Assembly: GCF_004360145.1 (NCBI RefSeq)
Contig: NZ_ML178717.1
Span: 96,384 to 160,383, forward strand
DNA: 64,000 nt
Reading direction: 5' to 3'
Source: Aliiroseovarius marinus
GTDB taxonomy: Bacteria > Pseudomonadota > Alphaproteobacteria > Rhodobacterales > Rhodobacteraceae
In this document: piece by piece, positions 27,759-39,100 of the stretch
How positions within the stretch are numbered: position 1 is the first letter of the stretch
Layout of the letters: every line of letters starts with the position of its first letter
The notes under the pieces: generated by a model
Seen by the model: the letters and a program-made list of their open reading frames with translations, nothing else
Told to the model about the DNA's origin: nothing
Databases searched by the model: none
Position numbers and translations under genes: made by a program

Positions 27759-29135
27759 TTACGCGTGAATAGCGCGGCCCAGCGCGTCCAGACAGGCTTC
27801 TTTCACGGCCTCAGCCATGGAGGGGTGCGCGTGACAGCTTGCCGCCACGTCCGTGAGTGTCGCCCCCTTCGCCATAGCCAAGACCAGTTCGGCGATCAGA
27901 TCGCCGCCGTGAGCACCACAAATATGCGCCCCCAGCAGCACGCCGTCGGGCGACGCCAGAACTTTGACCGCACCGTCCGTTTCCCCGGTCGAGCGCGCGC
28001 GCGAGTTCGCCATGAAGGTAAACTTGCCGCTGATATAGTCGGTGCCCGCGTCCTTCAGCGCCTCTTCGGTTGCCCCGACTGAAGCAACCTCGGGATCGGT
28101 GTAAACCACGCCCGGAACTTTGTCGTAGTCCACATGGCCCTGCAGACCGGCCAGACCTTCAACACAGGCCACACCATCTTCTTCCGCTTTATGCGCCAGC
28201 ATCGGGCCGGGCACACAATCGCCAATGGCATAGATGCCGGGCACCGAGCTTTGGAAGCTGCCGTCCACCGGGATGAAGCCGCGTTCGTTGACCTCAACGC
28301 CCAGCGCGTCCAGCCCCAGACCACGGGTGACCGGGCGACGGCCAATGGCGACCAGAACCTTGTCGGCCACGATGGTGTCCACGGTGTCTTTGCCAACGCG
28401 TTCCACAGTCAGGGACAGACCGCCCTCGCCTGCGTCAACCGCCTTCACAGCGCGGCCCAGTTGGAATTTCAGCCCACGCTTCGACAGGGCGCGCTGCGCC
28501 AGCTTGGCGATCTCGCCATCAATGCCGGGCAGGATGCGGTCGAGGTATTCAACAACGGTCACCTTGGCGCCCAGACGCGCCCAAACCTGACCCAGCTCCA
28601 GACCGATGACACCCGCGCCGATCACCACCAGATGTTCAGGCACCGCATCCAGCGCCAACGCGCCGGTCGAGCTGAGTACGTCGGTTTCGTCAATCTCGAC
28701 ACCCGGCAGCGGGGTCGGTTCCGAGCCGGTGGCAATCAGAATGTTCTTTGTTTCGTGAATGGTGTCGCCCACCTTGACCTGACCGGCGGCGGGAATGGTC
28801 GCCCACCCCTCGATCAGTTCGACGCCGTTCTTTTTGAACAGAAATCCGATGCCCTTGGTCAGATCACCGACGACCTTATCTTTACGTGCCATCATGGCAT
28901 TCAGATCCAGCGAAGCACCTTCAACCGCAATCCCATGAGCAGCCAGATGCGATAGCTCGGCATATTTACCGGACGAGGTCAGAAGCGCCTTCGACGGGAT
29001 GCAGCCCACGTTCAGGCACGTCCCGCCCAACGACCCACGGCCTTCAACACAGGCAACCTTAAGGCCCAGCTGTGCCGCACGAATGGCAGCGACATAGCCA
29101 CCGGGGCCGGCTCCAATCACGATCAGGTCAAACAT
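27759..29135 (-). CDS. lpd: Dihydrolipoyl dehydrogenase (L protein / E3)
   Basis: 458 residues from ATG at 29135, chosen for the perfect GGAGGAAA ribosome site and the [20 protein letters not shown]-binding start; the frame is open to 29354, but that part is not Lpd-like and crosses the regulatory palindrome. The redox disulfide is [13 protein letters not shown] and the catalytic C-terminal dyad is in [13 protein letters not shown]. It reoxidises the lipoyl arm with NAD. First gene of the glycine unit; as cells normally have further lpd copies with the 2-oxoacid dehydrogenases, this one is probably dedicated to glycine cleavage. Confidence 0.95.
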   Translation of the reverse strand: MFDLIVIGAGPGGYVAAIRAAQLGLKVACVEGRGSLGGTCLNVGCIPSKALLTSSGKYAELSHLAAHGIAVEGASLDLNAMMARKDKVVGDLTKGIGFLFKKNGVELIEGWATIPAAGQVKVGDTIHETKNILIATGSEPTPLPGVEIDETDVLSSTGALALDAVPEHLVVIGAGVIGLELGQVWARLGAKVTVVEYLDRILPGIDGEIAKLAQRALSKRGLKFQLGRAVKAVDAGEGGLSLTVERVGKDTVDTIVADKVLVAIGRRPVTRGLGLDALGVEVNERGFIPVDGSFQSSVPGIYAIGDCVPGPMLAHKAEEDGVACVEGLAGLQGHVDYDKVPGVVYTDPEVASVGATEEALKDAGTDYISGKFTFMANSRARSTGETDGAVKVLASPDGVLLGAHICGAHGGDLIAELVLAMAKGATLTDVAASCHAHPSMAEAVKEACLDALGRAIHA

Positions 29136-29185
29136 GTTTTCCTCCGCTTCCCGCTCACATTCATGAATGCGCATTTTGTGGAATA

Positions 29186-29222
29186 GTTTCCTATCCGGGA
29201 TTTCTTGTTTCTCATAGGAAAC
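29186..29222. promoter_or_regulatory. Inverted repeats in the lpd / XRE-cupin divergent region
   Basis: GTTTCCTAT (29186-29194) and ATAGGAAAC (29214-29222) form a perfect 9-base inverted repeat with centres 28 bases apart. Nested at 29207-29222 is a perfect GTTTC-N6-GAAAC palindrome, and GGAA-N4-TTCC lies at 29180-29191. A likely operator for the adjacent XRE-cupin regulator and the glycine operon. Confidence 0.6.
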
Positions 29223-29261
29223 TTCGGGGGGAAGTGCAACATTTGTGTGCAGTGGGATACT

Positions 29262-29290
29262 TTGACAGCTCTGAGAGCAGTAACTAAGCT
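29262..29290 (+). promoter_or_regulatory. Sigma-70-type promoter of the XRE-cupin gene
   Basis: TTGACA (29262-29267), 17-base spacer, TAAGCT (29285-29290). An AGGAGG at 29314-29319 and ATG at 29325 follow at suitable distances. Confidence 0.6.
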
Positions 29291-29324
29291 GCGGAGGAAC
29301 AACGGGAAAATTCAGGAGGCCCGC

Positions 29325-29939
29325 ATGGAAATCGACCCGAATGGCGCTGCACAAACAGGCAGCGAGCCTGCGGACGCACCCGATGGCGAAGCGATGGGCC
29401 TTATGATTCGAGAGGCCCGGAAGGCGAAAGGGCTGACGCTGGAAGATACGGCGCGGGCCGCTGGCATCGGCCGCTCGACCCTGTCAAAGATCGAAAACAA
29501 TCAGACGCGACCAAGCTTCGACATCATCCGCCGCCTGATGCAAACGCTGGAACTTGAAACCCCACAGTTGTTCCTGCAATCCGCGAAGACGGACATTTCC
29601 GGTCGCCGCGACTATACCCGCGCCGGTCAGGGCGAGATCAAAAAGACGCCAACCTACACGCATGAATTGCTGTGCAACGAACTGACCTCGAAAAGCATGG
29701 TGCCCTATATCTCGACCGTCACCGCACGCGAGGTGTCCGAGTATGACGATTGGGTGCGCCATAACGGTGAAGAGTTCATGTTCGTTCTGTCGGGCGAGCT
29801 GACATTGGTGACCGAGCACTACCGCCCGCTGCATCTGGGCCCCGGCGATTCTGTCTATTACGACGCGCGGATGGGGCATGGGCTGATCTCGACCAGCAAA
29901 GAAGATGCGAAAGTGCTGTGGGTGTCGCTGGGCCTGTAA
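29325..29939 (+). CDS. XRE-family regulator with C-terminal cupin domain
   Basis: 204 residues from ATG at 29325 with AGGAGG five bases upstream; an upstream in-frame extension lacks support. The helix-turn-helix (about 25-85) includes LTLEDTARAAGIGRSTLSKIE, and the cupin domain (about 130-204) includes HNGEEFMFVLSGELTLV and HLGPGDSVYYDARMGHG. Such proteins bind a small metabolite in the cupin and DNA through the XRE domain. It is divergent from lpd, so it is the best candidate regulator of the glycine cleavage unit, possibly sensing glycine or serine (inference). Confidence 0.92.
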   Translation: MEIDPNGAAQTGSEPADAPDGEAMGLMIREARKAKGLTLEDTARAAGIGRSTLSKIENNQTRPSFDIIRRLMQTLELETPQLFLQSAKTDISGRRDYTRAGQGEIKKTPTYTHELLCNELTSKSMVPYISTVTAREVSEYDDWVRHNGEEFMFVLSGELTLVTEHYRPLHLGPGDSVYYDARMGHGLISTSKEDAKVLWVSLGL

Positions 29940-30039
29940 TGCTGGCACTTGCGCCAGTGTATGAAGGCTGACGCAACTCTCATTGCCCCCTCTCACCCGA
30001 TGGTGAAAACTGTCAACTTTATGTCTATTTTTAGGCTTG

Positions 30040-30068
30040 TTGACAGGGAAAAACCGCGTCTCTACCCT
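30040..30068 (+). promoter_or_regulatory. Candidate promoter of the giant autotransporter
   Basis: TTGACA (30040-30045), 17-base spacer, TACCCT (30063-30068). The -10 match is weak but the spacing is ideal. It would give a leader of about 80 bases. Confidence 0.4.
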
Positions 30069-30153
30069 CGCAGCACGTTGTGAGGGAAGGGTGACCTTAA
30101 GTGCAGATTAACTGCCGTGGGTGCTCTACGAAATAGATAGATGATTATCACGT

Positions 30154-33100
30154 TTGCTGCGCGTGTCCGGTTTTCGCTTGGGTGCTGCCGTAAAATTAAC
30201 TTGTTATGTTTCCAAACTCGGTCTTTTGGCCGGGCTTCATGCGTTGGTTGGCGCCCCGGCCTTGGCCAATGATCCGTGTCTAGAAGATGACGGCAATCCT
30301 GTTTCGGGCGCGATTGTCGAGGTCTTCTGCGAAGGCAATCAGTCAAACGGCGTTCACTTCCCGAAATTCACCTTTGTTCCCCTAGCCGGCTGGCACCTGC
30401 TCAATCCGTTCAACCCAAACACATTCTCAGAGATCGAGGTCGCCTATCTGGATCGCCCGATCGTCACCAACAACATCTCGGCCATTCGCCTGCTTACCTA
30501 CGCGCAGCCCTATCTGGATTATGGCACCGATTTCGAAGCGCGGCTTCTGCCGGATGGGAATGGTCGATACATTGGCGCCAGTGGCTTCGGCGCCTCTGCG
30601 GTTCAGCTCAGCTCGTACGGTGCATATCTGATGCAAGGGGATGTGAACCTTCCCTATCTTGACGAACGCTTTGGCTTCTCCGGCAGCGATCTGTCCTTAA
30701 GGATCGACAATTCTTACCCGACCCGCGGTCCGGGCGACGGGGCGATATACTTCGACGACACGACTAAAGACTTCGGCCATGACCGCAGCAACGCCCAATA
30801 TGCCAATTGGGCGGCTGGCAACGCGTTCCAGATGGTGACCACCGGTGATCGCGGCCACGGCGTCGTGGTAGAAAGCTATGGCGGCCATGGCTCTGGCGGC
30901 TCAAGCGACCGCACCTACGGTGGACCTGGGGGCCGCGGCGGCGTGCTTGGCGCGATCATTCAGGGCCGCATCACCACCTATGGAAACGATGCGGCCGGGA
31001 TCCTGATACGCAGCAAGGGCGGCAATGGCGGCAATGGGCACAATGGGACGCTCATCGGCGGGGGCGGAAGTGGTGGCATCGGTGGACGCGGCGAATACGT
31101 TGTTCTGAACAACATGGCCTCGATCAGCACCCATGGATTCCGATCCTCTGGGATCGTGGCGCAATCGTTGGGCGGCGGCGGTGGTCTGGGCGGCAATGGC
31201 GGCTGGGTATCCGGATCGGGCGGCGCAGGTGGTGCGGCCTCGAGTGGGGGCATCGTCTATGTAACGAACCAGAACTGGGCCAGCATCGTGACACGCGGTG
31301 CGGGCGCCAACGGCATTCTGGCACAGTCCATTGGCGGCTTCGCTGGTACAGCTGGGTCCGGGGGCTATCTGTTCTCGGCGGGCGGCAACGGACTCTCCGG
31401 TGGCAACGGCAGCGGCGTCTTTGTGACCAACAATGCCTCGATTGACACCTGGGGCGCTTATGATGCGGTCGGAATTCTGGCACAATCCATTGGTGGCGGA
31501 GGCGGAGCCGGTGGCGCGGCGGATGGGGCCTATGCCATTGGCGGCACGGGTGGCCTTGGCGGGGACAGCGCCGGGCTGAAAGTCATCAACCGCGGCACTA
31601 TTAACACCCACTGGGGTCGGCGCAGCCACGGCATTCTGGCGCAGTCCATCGGTGGCGGCGGCGGTGTCGGTGGCAGCGCCAATGGCGCGGGCGCGCTTGG
31701 CGGTGACGGCAACTCGGCCGGATCATCTAATCAGGCCATCGTCGAGAATAGCGGCGCGATTTATACGGCCGGTCAGGACGCGATCGGCATCTTCGTCCAG
31801 TCCATTGGCGGCGGCGGTGGTCACGGCGGCAACGCCAGCGGCATGGCGGCCATCGGCGGACGCGGCGGATTTGGCGGCAATGGCGGCTTGGCCATCGTAC
31901 GGAATGATGGATATGTGTCCACCTGGGGGCACTATTCCACCGGCATTTCTGCACAAAGTATTGGCGGCGGCGGCGGAACCGGCGGCTCGGCCACCGCGTC
32001 CGGAGCCTTTGGCTCTTTCGCCATGGGCGGAAGCGGGGGATTTGGCGGCGGCGGCGCTTCCGTAGAGGTCACGAACAATAGCGGCTTCTCGGGCTCGGCC
32101 AACATCACAACACGCGGGGATTACGCAGACGGCATTCTGGCGCAATCCATCGGCGGCGGCGGCGGCAATGGCGGCGCGGCGATGTCCAGCGCGTTCGGCG
32201 CGGGCTTCTCGGCCGCCTTCGCCCTTGGGGCCAATGGTGGCGTCGGGGGTGGCGCTGGAAACGTGACCGTAAACTATCGCGGTGCCATTCGAACCGAAGG
32301 CGATTGGTCCAGCGCCGTACGTGCACAATCCTTGGGCGGCGGCGGCGGCAATGGCGGCTACGCGGTTTCAGGCGCGGCCGCGGCCACCGGTGCGCTCAGC
32401 TTTGCGTTGGGCGGATCGGGCGCTGCGGGTGGTCAGGCCCAAAGCGTAAGTGTCACGACATACCATAACCTTCTCACACTCGGAGATCGTTCGACCGCGA
32501 TCTTGGCCCAGTCGATTGGCGGTGGTGGCGGTAATGGGGGCTTTGCCTTCTCAGGCGCCATGAGCGGCGTCGGAAGCCTAAGCTTCGCCTTAGGCGGCAG
32601 CGGGGCACGTGGCGGCGGCGGGGCGAACGTCACCGTCGACAGCCACGGAAACATTGCCACAGCCGGGCTGATGTCCGCGGGCATTGTGGCGCAGTCAATC
32701 GGTGGCGGCGGCGGTAATGGCGGCCACTCGATGGCGCAAAGCTTTGGCGGCGTTGGGGCGGGATCGCTGGCCCTGGGCGGTAGCGGATCGCTGGGCACCT
32801 ATGCTGGGCATGTCAACGTCACATCGCGTGGTCAGATCGACACATCTGGTGACGGCGCGCACGGGATCGTTGCGCAGTCCATCGGCGGTGGTGGCGGCAA
32901 TGGCGGCTTCGCAGTTGCAGGCGCGGCCAGTGGCGGCGGCACCTTGTCGGTGGCCGTGGGCGGCGCTGCAGGTGCTGGTGGCGGCGGACGGACCGTCACC
33001 GTCACGACATATGACCGGATCGGCACCCAAGGCGATCATGCTACAGGTATCTTGGCACAATCGCTTGGCGGTGGTGGCGGCAATGGCGGGATGGCCCTTG

Positions 33101-36100
33101 CGGCAGGTGCCTCGGGTAAAGGGGCGCTGTCGGTCGCCCTTGGCGGCGCAGGCGGCGATGGCGGCACATCCCAGCGCGTATCGGTGACCGCAAATGGCGC
33201 CATTGTCACGGCAGGCGACATGTCGTCTGGCCTTGTCGCGCAATCCATTGGCGGCGGTGGCGGTCGTGGCGGCATGGCCATCGCAGGCGCGCTATCTGGA
33301 ACCGCCTCGGGCAGCTTGTCCCTTGGTGGACGTGGCGGCGGCGGCGGAAATGGCGCAGACGTTTGGGCCAACGCAGCCGGGCTGGTTCTGACACAAGGCG
33401 ACGGTGCGACCGGCGTTCTGGCGCAATCTATCGGCGGCGGCGGCGGAGACGGCGGCATGGCGATCAGCGCCTCGGCCAGCTTCACCGCCAGCGCAACCGC
33501 CAGCATCGGGGGATCCGGCGGCGTCGGAGGCAACGGCGCACGGGTCGATCTGCGCGCTTCGAACGGCGCATGGACCTTTGGTAACAACGCCAATGCGCTG
33601 GTGGCACAATCCATCGGTGGCGGCGGCGGAAATGGTGGCATGTCCAGCTCGGGCAGCTTTGCAGCGACGGGCTCGGTCGGGCTGGGCTTCGGCGGGGCTG
33701 GAGGCATTGGCGGACATGGCGGACGGGTTGACGTCATCGTGGCGAACTCGGCCATTCCGGATCGCAACATCGAAACCTATGGCGACAACTCGACGGCCAT
33801 TATTGCCCAATCCATCGGTGGCGGTGGCGGCAATGGCGGCTTCTCGGCCTCCAGCGCGAATGCTGGCACCGGCAGCGCTACGATGGCCTTCGGCGGCTCC
33901 GCCAGCATCGGCGGTCGCGGCGGATATGTCACCGCGAGCGTAACCGAAAGCATTCTGACCACAGGCGACATGTCCCACGGGCTTGTGGCGCAATCCGTGG
34001 GCGGCGGCGGCGGCAATGGCGGCTTCGCCCTGTCCGGTGGCTTCGGCGGCAACCGGGCGACACTGGCGATGGGCGGATCGGGTGGCAACGGCCAGATCGG
34101 TGGCGCGGTCGCGGTTTCGCTGGGCACAACGGCATTTGACACATCCATCCGCACCGAAGGCGACGGCTCGGTCGGGGTTCTGGCACAATCCATCGGTGGC
34201 GGCGGCGGCAATGGCGGCTTCGCCATCGGGGCGGATGCCTCGAACAGCGCGTTCACCGCGGGCATGGCGATGGGCGGGTCCGGCGGCACGGGCGCCAATG
34301 GCAACACGGTCACTTTGACCAGCCGCGCTGCGGTCACCACGCTGGGCGATCACGCCACGGGCCTGTCGGCACAGTCCATCGGCGGTGGCGGCGGCAACGG
34401 AGGCTTTGCGGTCTCGGGCGGGCTGAACGCAGGCACGGCAGCGTTGAACGTGGCGCTGGGTGGTGCGGGCGGCGCAGGTGGCGCGGGCAGCAGCGTGACC
34501 TTGGACAGCTTTAAAGACATCAGCACTGCGGGCAGCTTCTCGGGTGCGATCCTTGCGCAGTCGATTGGCGGCGGCGGCGGTAATGGCGGCTTCTCGGCCA
34601 AGGCGGGTGTGTCCTCGACCGCGAACGGAGGCTTTGCCCTTGGCGGGCGTGGTGCCTCTGGCGGAGCGGCCGGATCGGTGCAGGTCAGTGCCGAAGGCCA
34701 GCTGCTGACGCTGGGCGATCACTCGGCCGGTATTCTGGCGCAATCCATTGGCGGAGGCGGCGGCAACGGTGGCTTCGCCATCACTGGCAGCTTCAGCAGA
34801 ACCGCCGCGGCCAATGTGGGCATCGGCGGGCGCGGTAGCGCGGGCGGTGCGGGTAGCTTTGTCGGCGTGACCAACGCAGCCAGCATCATCACAGCGGGTG
34901 ATTTCGCAATGGGCCTTGCGGCGCAGTCGATCGGCGGAGGCGGCGGAAACGGAGGCTTCACCATCGGCGGCACTCTGGCCAGATCTGCCAACATGGGCGT
35001 GACCATTGGCGGTGCTGGCGCAGGTGCGGTGCAGGGCGGCTCGGTCGAGGTGACGAACACCGGCGACATCACAACGGGCGGCGTGCAGTCAGACGGATTG
35101 CTGGCGCAGTCCATCGGCGGGGGCGGCGGCAATGGCGGCTTCACGCTGGGCGGCACGGCCAGTTCAGGGCGCGCGGCGACGGTTAGCCTCGGCGGGAACG
35201 CCGGCAGCGGCGGTGCGGGCGGTCTGGTGACAGTTTACAACACCGGGGACCTGTTCACGCTGGGTGATCGTTCGGCCGGGCTGGTGGCACAATCCATCGG
35301 CGGTGGCGGTGGCACAGCGGGGTCTGCGGGCAGCTTGTCGGCGACCTCGGGCAATGCGCTGACCCTTGCGCTGGGTGGCAGCGGTGGAAATGGCGGCAAT
35401 GGCGGTGCGGTCTACGTCACCAATTCAGGCAGCATCTCGACATCTGGTGAAGGCGCGCAGGCGCTTCTGGCGCAGTCCGTCGGCGGTGGCGGCGGCATGG
35501 CAGGCGGCACGTTGTCGTTGCGGGCCGCCGGGTCGGCATCAGCCAGCCTGACCATCGGAGCCAGCGGCGGCATCGGCGGCGCTGGCAGCAACGTCGCGCT
35601 GATCCAGACCGGGATTGCGGGCGGTGGCACGTCCTTGCAAACATACGGCCAAGGCGCCGACGCGGTGCAACTGCAATCGATTGGCGGCGGCGGCGGCAAC
35701 GGATCCTACATTATCGCGGGCGGCGGCAACAAAGGGGCTGGTGGCAGCCTGTCTATGGGCTCAAGCGGCGGGGCTGGCGGCAATGCTGGCACGGTCACCG
35801 GGCAAGTCGGCGCGGCGGGCGCGTTGATCACCCTGTACACGCGCGGCGATGACGCAGCCGCAATTCGCGCGCAATCCATCGGTGGCGGCGGCGGCAATGG
35901 CAGCTTCACCATGGCCGCGCAGGGCACCAGCGGTGCCGGGCTGAGCCTGACCATGGGCGGTCGCGGTGGATCGGGCGGCGCTGGTGGCACGGTCACGCTG
36001 GAAGAACTGCACGCCAACATCTACACAGCCGGCGCAGGCAGCGCGGGCATCGTGGCGGAAAGCATTGGCGGTGGAGGCGGCTCGGCGAACCTGCACCTGT

Positions 36101-39100
36101 CTGGTGCGCTGTCGAAATCGAACGCTCTGTCGCTGCAACTGGGGGCCGATGGTGGCACCGGATCGCGCGCGGGCGATGTGCGGATCGTGTCGAACGGACA
36201 TGTCGTCACGCAAGGCGTGAATGCAGCCGGGATTGTGGCGCGCTCGATTGGCGGAGGTGGTGGTAATGCCGGGGTGAATATCGGGCTGGCGCTGTCCTCG
36301 AAAGCCAATGGCGTTGCGGTGACGCTGGGCGGCACGGGCGGCAGCGGCGGACATTCCGGCGCGGTTTCGGTGGTGTCGAACAGCGTGATCGACACAGCTG
36401 CGGATGGCAGCGGTGGCATCATGGCACACGCCGTGGGCGGCGGTGGCGGCACCGGCGGCTTTGCAGGCGCCTTTGCCGGATCGTTTGACGATGGAAAAAC
36501 GCTGAACCTGCAACTGGGCGGCAACGGCGGGACCGGGCACTATGGCGGCACCGTGGACGTGACCTCGAATGGAATGATCCTGACGCGTGGCGCAGATGCG
36601 ATCGGCATCAGCGCGCTGTCTCTGGGTGGCGGCGGTGGTTCTGGCGGAGGCGCGATGGCGTTCAACTTCGCCTTGGACAACGAAGCCGCACAGCTGTCGC
36701 TGGCGAGTGGAGGTGATGGCGTCATGGGCGGATACGCGTCGGGCGTGACGGTCACCAACACGGCGGCGATCTCGACCGGTGGCACGCGCAGCCACGGCAT
36801 CACAGCGCAATCCATCGGCGGCGGTGGCGGCAACGGTGGACAGGCCGTGGCCGGCAGCATCGTTGCGAAGAAATCGGGATCGGGCGCGAAGCAATTCTTC
36901 GTAGGCCTTGGCGGAGCTGGCGGCGACGGCAACCACGCTGGCACCGTCGACGTACAAAACGACGCAGGCATCACCACACTGGCGGCGAACTCGCATGCCA
37001 TCTTGGCGCAATCCATCGGCGGCGGCGGCGGCACCGCAAACCAAGCCTTGTCGCTTGCCTTCTCGGGCGCGGACAGCACTGCATTTGGTCTGTCGCTGGG
37101 CGGAGACGGCGGCGATGGCGGCTTTGCAGACCGGGTCTCGGTCACCAACACAGCCGCTCTTTATACGCAAGGCATTCTCAGCCGCGGCATCCAAGCCCAA
37201 TCCATCGGCGGCGGCGGTGGCGCGGGTGGCTTTACCGGCAGCGCAGCGATGGGACGCGGAGGGGACACGAACCAATACGCCTTCGCCATCGGTGGTGCGG
37301 GCGGCACTGGCAATATCGGCAGCGCGGTCCATGTGGCCCACGCGGGATACCTTCTGACCACGGGGGCGTTCTCGGAAGGTGTACTGGCGCAGTCGATTGG
37401 CGGCGGTGGTGGCGCAGGCGGGTCGGCATTGGCCATGACACGCGCCACCACCCCCGCAAACGGACAAAATGGCGATCCCGCGCGCAATCTTGCGGTGGCT
37501 GTCGGGATTGGCGGTCAGGGCGGAACCGGCGCACATGGCGGCGCGGTGAACGTCGACATCGACGGGGTTGTGAACACGTTCGGCCTGAACTCGCACGGCG
37601 TCATGGCGCAGTCCATCGGTGGTGGCGGCGGCGCGGGCGGCAACTCGAAAGCCGTCACGATCTTTGCCGGGAAAGAGGACACCAACCAGCCCAATGGCCC
37701 GCAGAACCGCTCGCGCGTGTTGACGATGGGCGGCGACGGCGGCGCAGCTGGGAATGGCGGCGCGGTGACTGTCGAGAATGACAGCTGGGTCGTGACCTAT
37801 GGCGCGAATGCGTTCGGTATCATGGCGCAATCCGTCGGCGGCGGCGGTGGCGTCGGGGGCCATGGCGAACACGGCAAGCCCACCATCGACGAGCTGGTCG
37901 CCATCGGCGGTGATCTGGTAGCAAACCTGCCGACAATCCCTGCCCTTCCGGCCTTCCCCTCGGTTGGCTCCACACCCGGCCTGCCCGGCGCACCGGGTCT
38001 TCCGGGCCTCCCCACGATGCCCAATTTTACCAACTTGCCCGACCTGCCCAGCCTGAAGGATCTGGGCGGTCTGCCGGGCTTGAATGGCATCACGGTACCC
38101 GGGCTTCCGGGTCTGCCCGGTTTGCCTGGCCTGCCCGTGGTGGCAAATCTACCCGAGGCGCCGGATGTCCCGGGCCTGCCCCCTGCTCCCGAACCGCCCG
38201 AGGCACCTGAAGCGCCTGAAGCGGAAGACGAAGAAGACGGCGTCAGCCGGTTCGAAATCGCCGTCGGTGGTCGCGGTGGCGCCAGCGGGGATGGTGGTCT
38301 GGTGACCGTGGCCAACCGTGGCAACGTGATGGCACTGGGCGAAGGGGCCATTGGGGTCTTTGCACAATCCGTCGGCGGTGGCGGTGGCCTTGGCGGCTAT
38401 GGTGCCGTTGGCGAAACGGGTACCATCGGGCTGGGTGGCTCGGGCGGTGCTGGGGGTCACGGCGGGGATGTTCTGGTCACGAATGATGGCCTGATCCTGA
38501 CTGCCGGGACCGCAGGATATGGCATCTTTGCACAATCCGTCGGCGGCGGTGGCGGCATGGCCGGCAATGTCGACCGTGGCGTCCAAGGCGAGGAAAACAC
38601 AAGCGCTCTGGCCTTTGGCGCTTCCGGCGGTGCGGGCGGCAATGGCGGAGACGTCACCGTGATCAGCAACGGCGCAATTGTGACACTGGGCGACGGCGCG
38701 ACGGCGATTTTCGCACAGTCGGTTGGCGGCGGCGGCGGCCTGCTGGGCCAGATCGGTGAAGGCAGGGGGCTGGTCGGCAGCACAGGTGCAGTCGGGACCG
38801 CGGGCGATGTGCTTGTGGATCACACCGGCACGATCATCACCGCAGGCGACGGCGCCCACGGCATCTTTGCCACCGCGCTTGACGGGAACGGCGCGCCGTC
38901 GGGCAGCGTCACCGTCAACTATTCAGGGGACATTACCGTTCTGGGCAAAGGCGCCCATGCGATCCTTGCCCAAACCACGGCCATCGGCGGTCCCGCAAAC
39001 CGGGTCGAGATCGGCATCGGTAAGGGATCGACCGTCACCGGCGGCACGGACACGGCCACGGTGTCTCTGGTCGGCGGCACCGACAATTCGCTGACCAACG

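Noticed and set aside
27759..29354. Longer start for lpd at 29354
   Set aside because: The extra N-terminus has no similarity to Lpd, crosses the divergent promoter, and the [13 protein letters not shown] start has an ideal ribosome site.
33292..37872. Long antisense reading frames opposite the autotransporter (for example 33292-34743 and 35761-37872, minus strand)
   Set aside because: They arise from the biased Gly codons of the repeats on the other strand, have no domains or ribosome sites, and several frames are open at once.
31147..38748. CRISPR-like or satellite repeat array
   Set aside because: The repeats are in frame, vary in codon choice and encode a conserved protein module; the units are long and not separated by uniform spacers.
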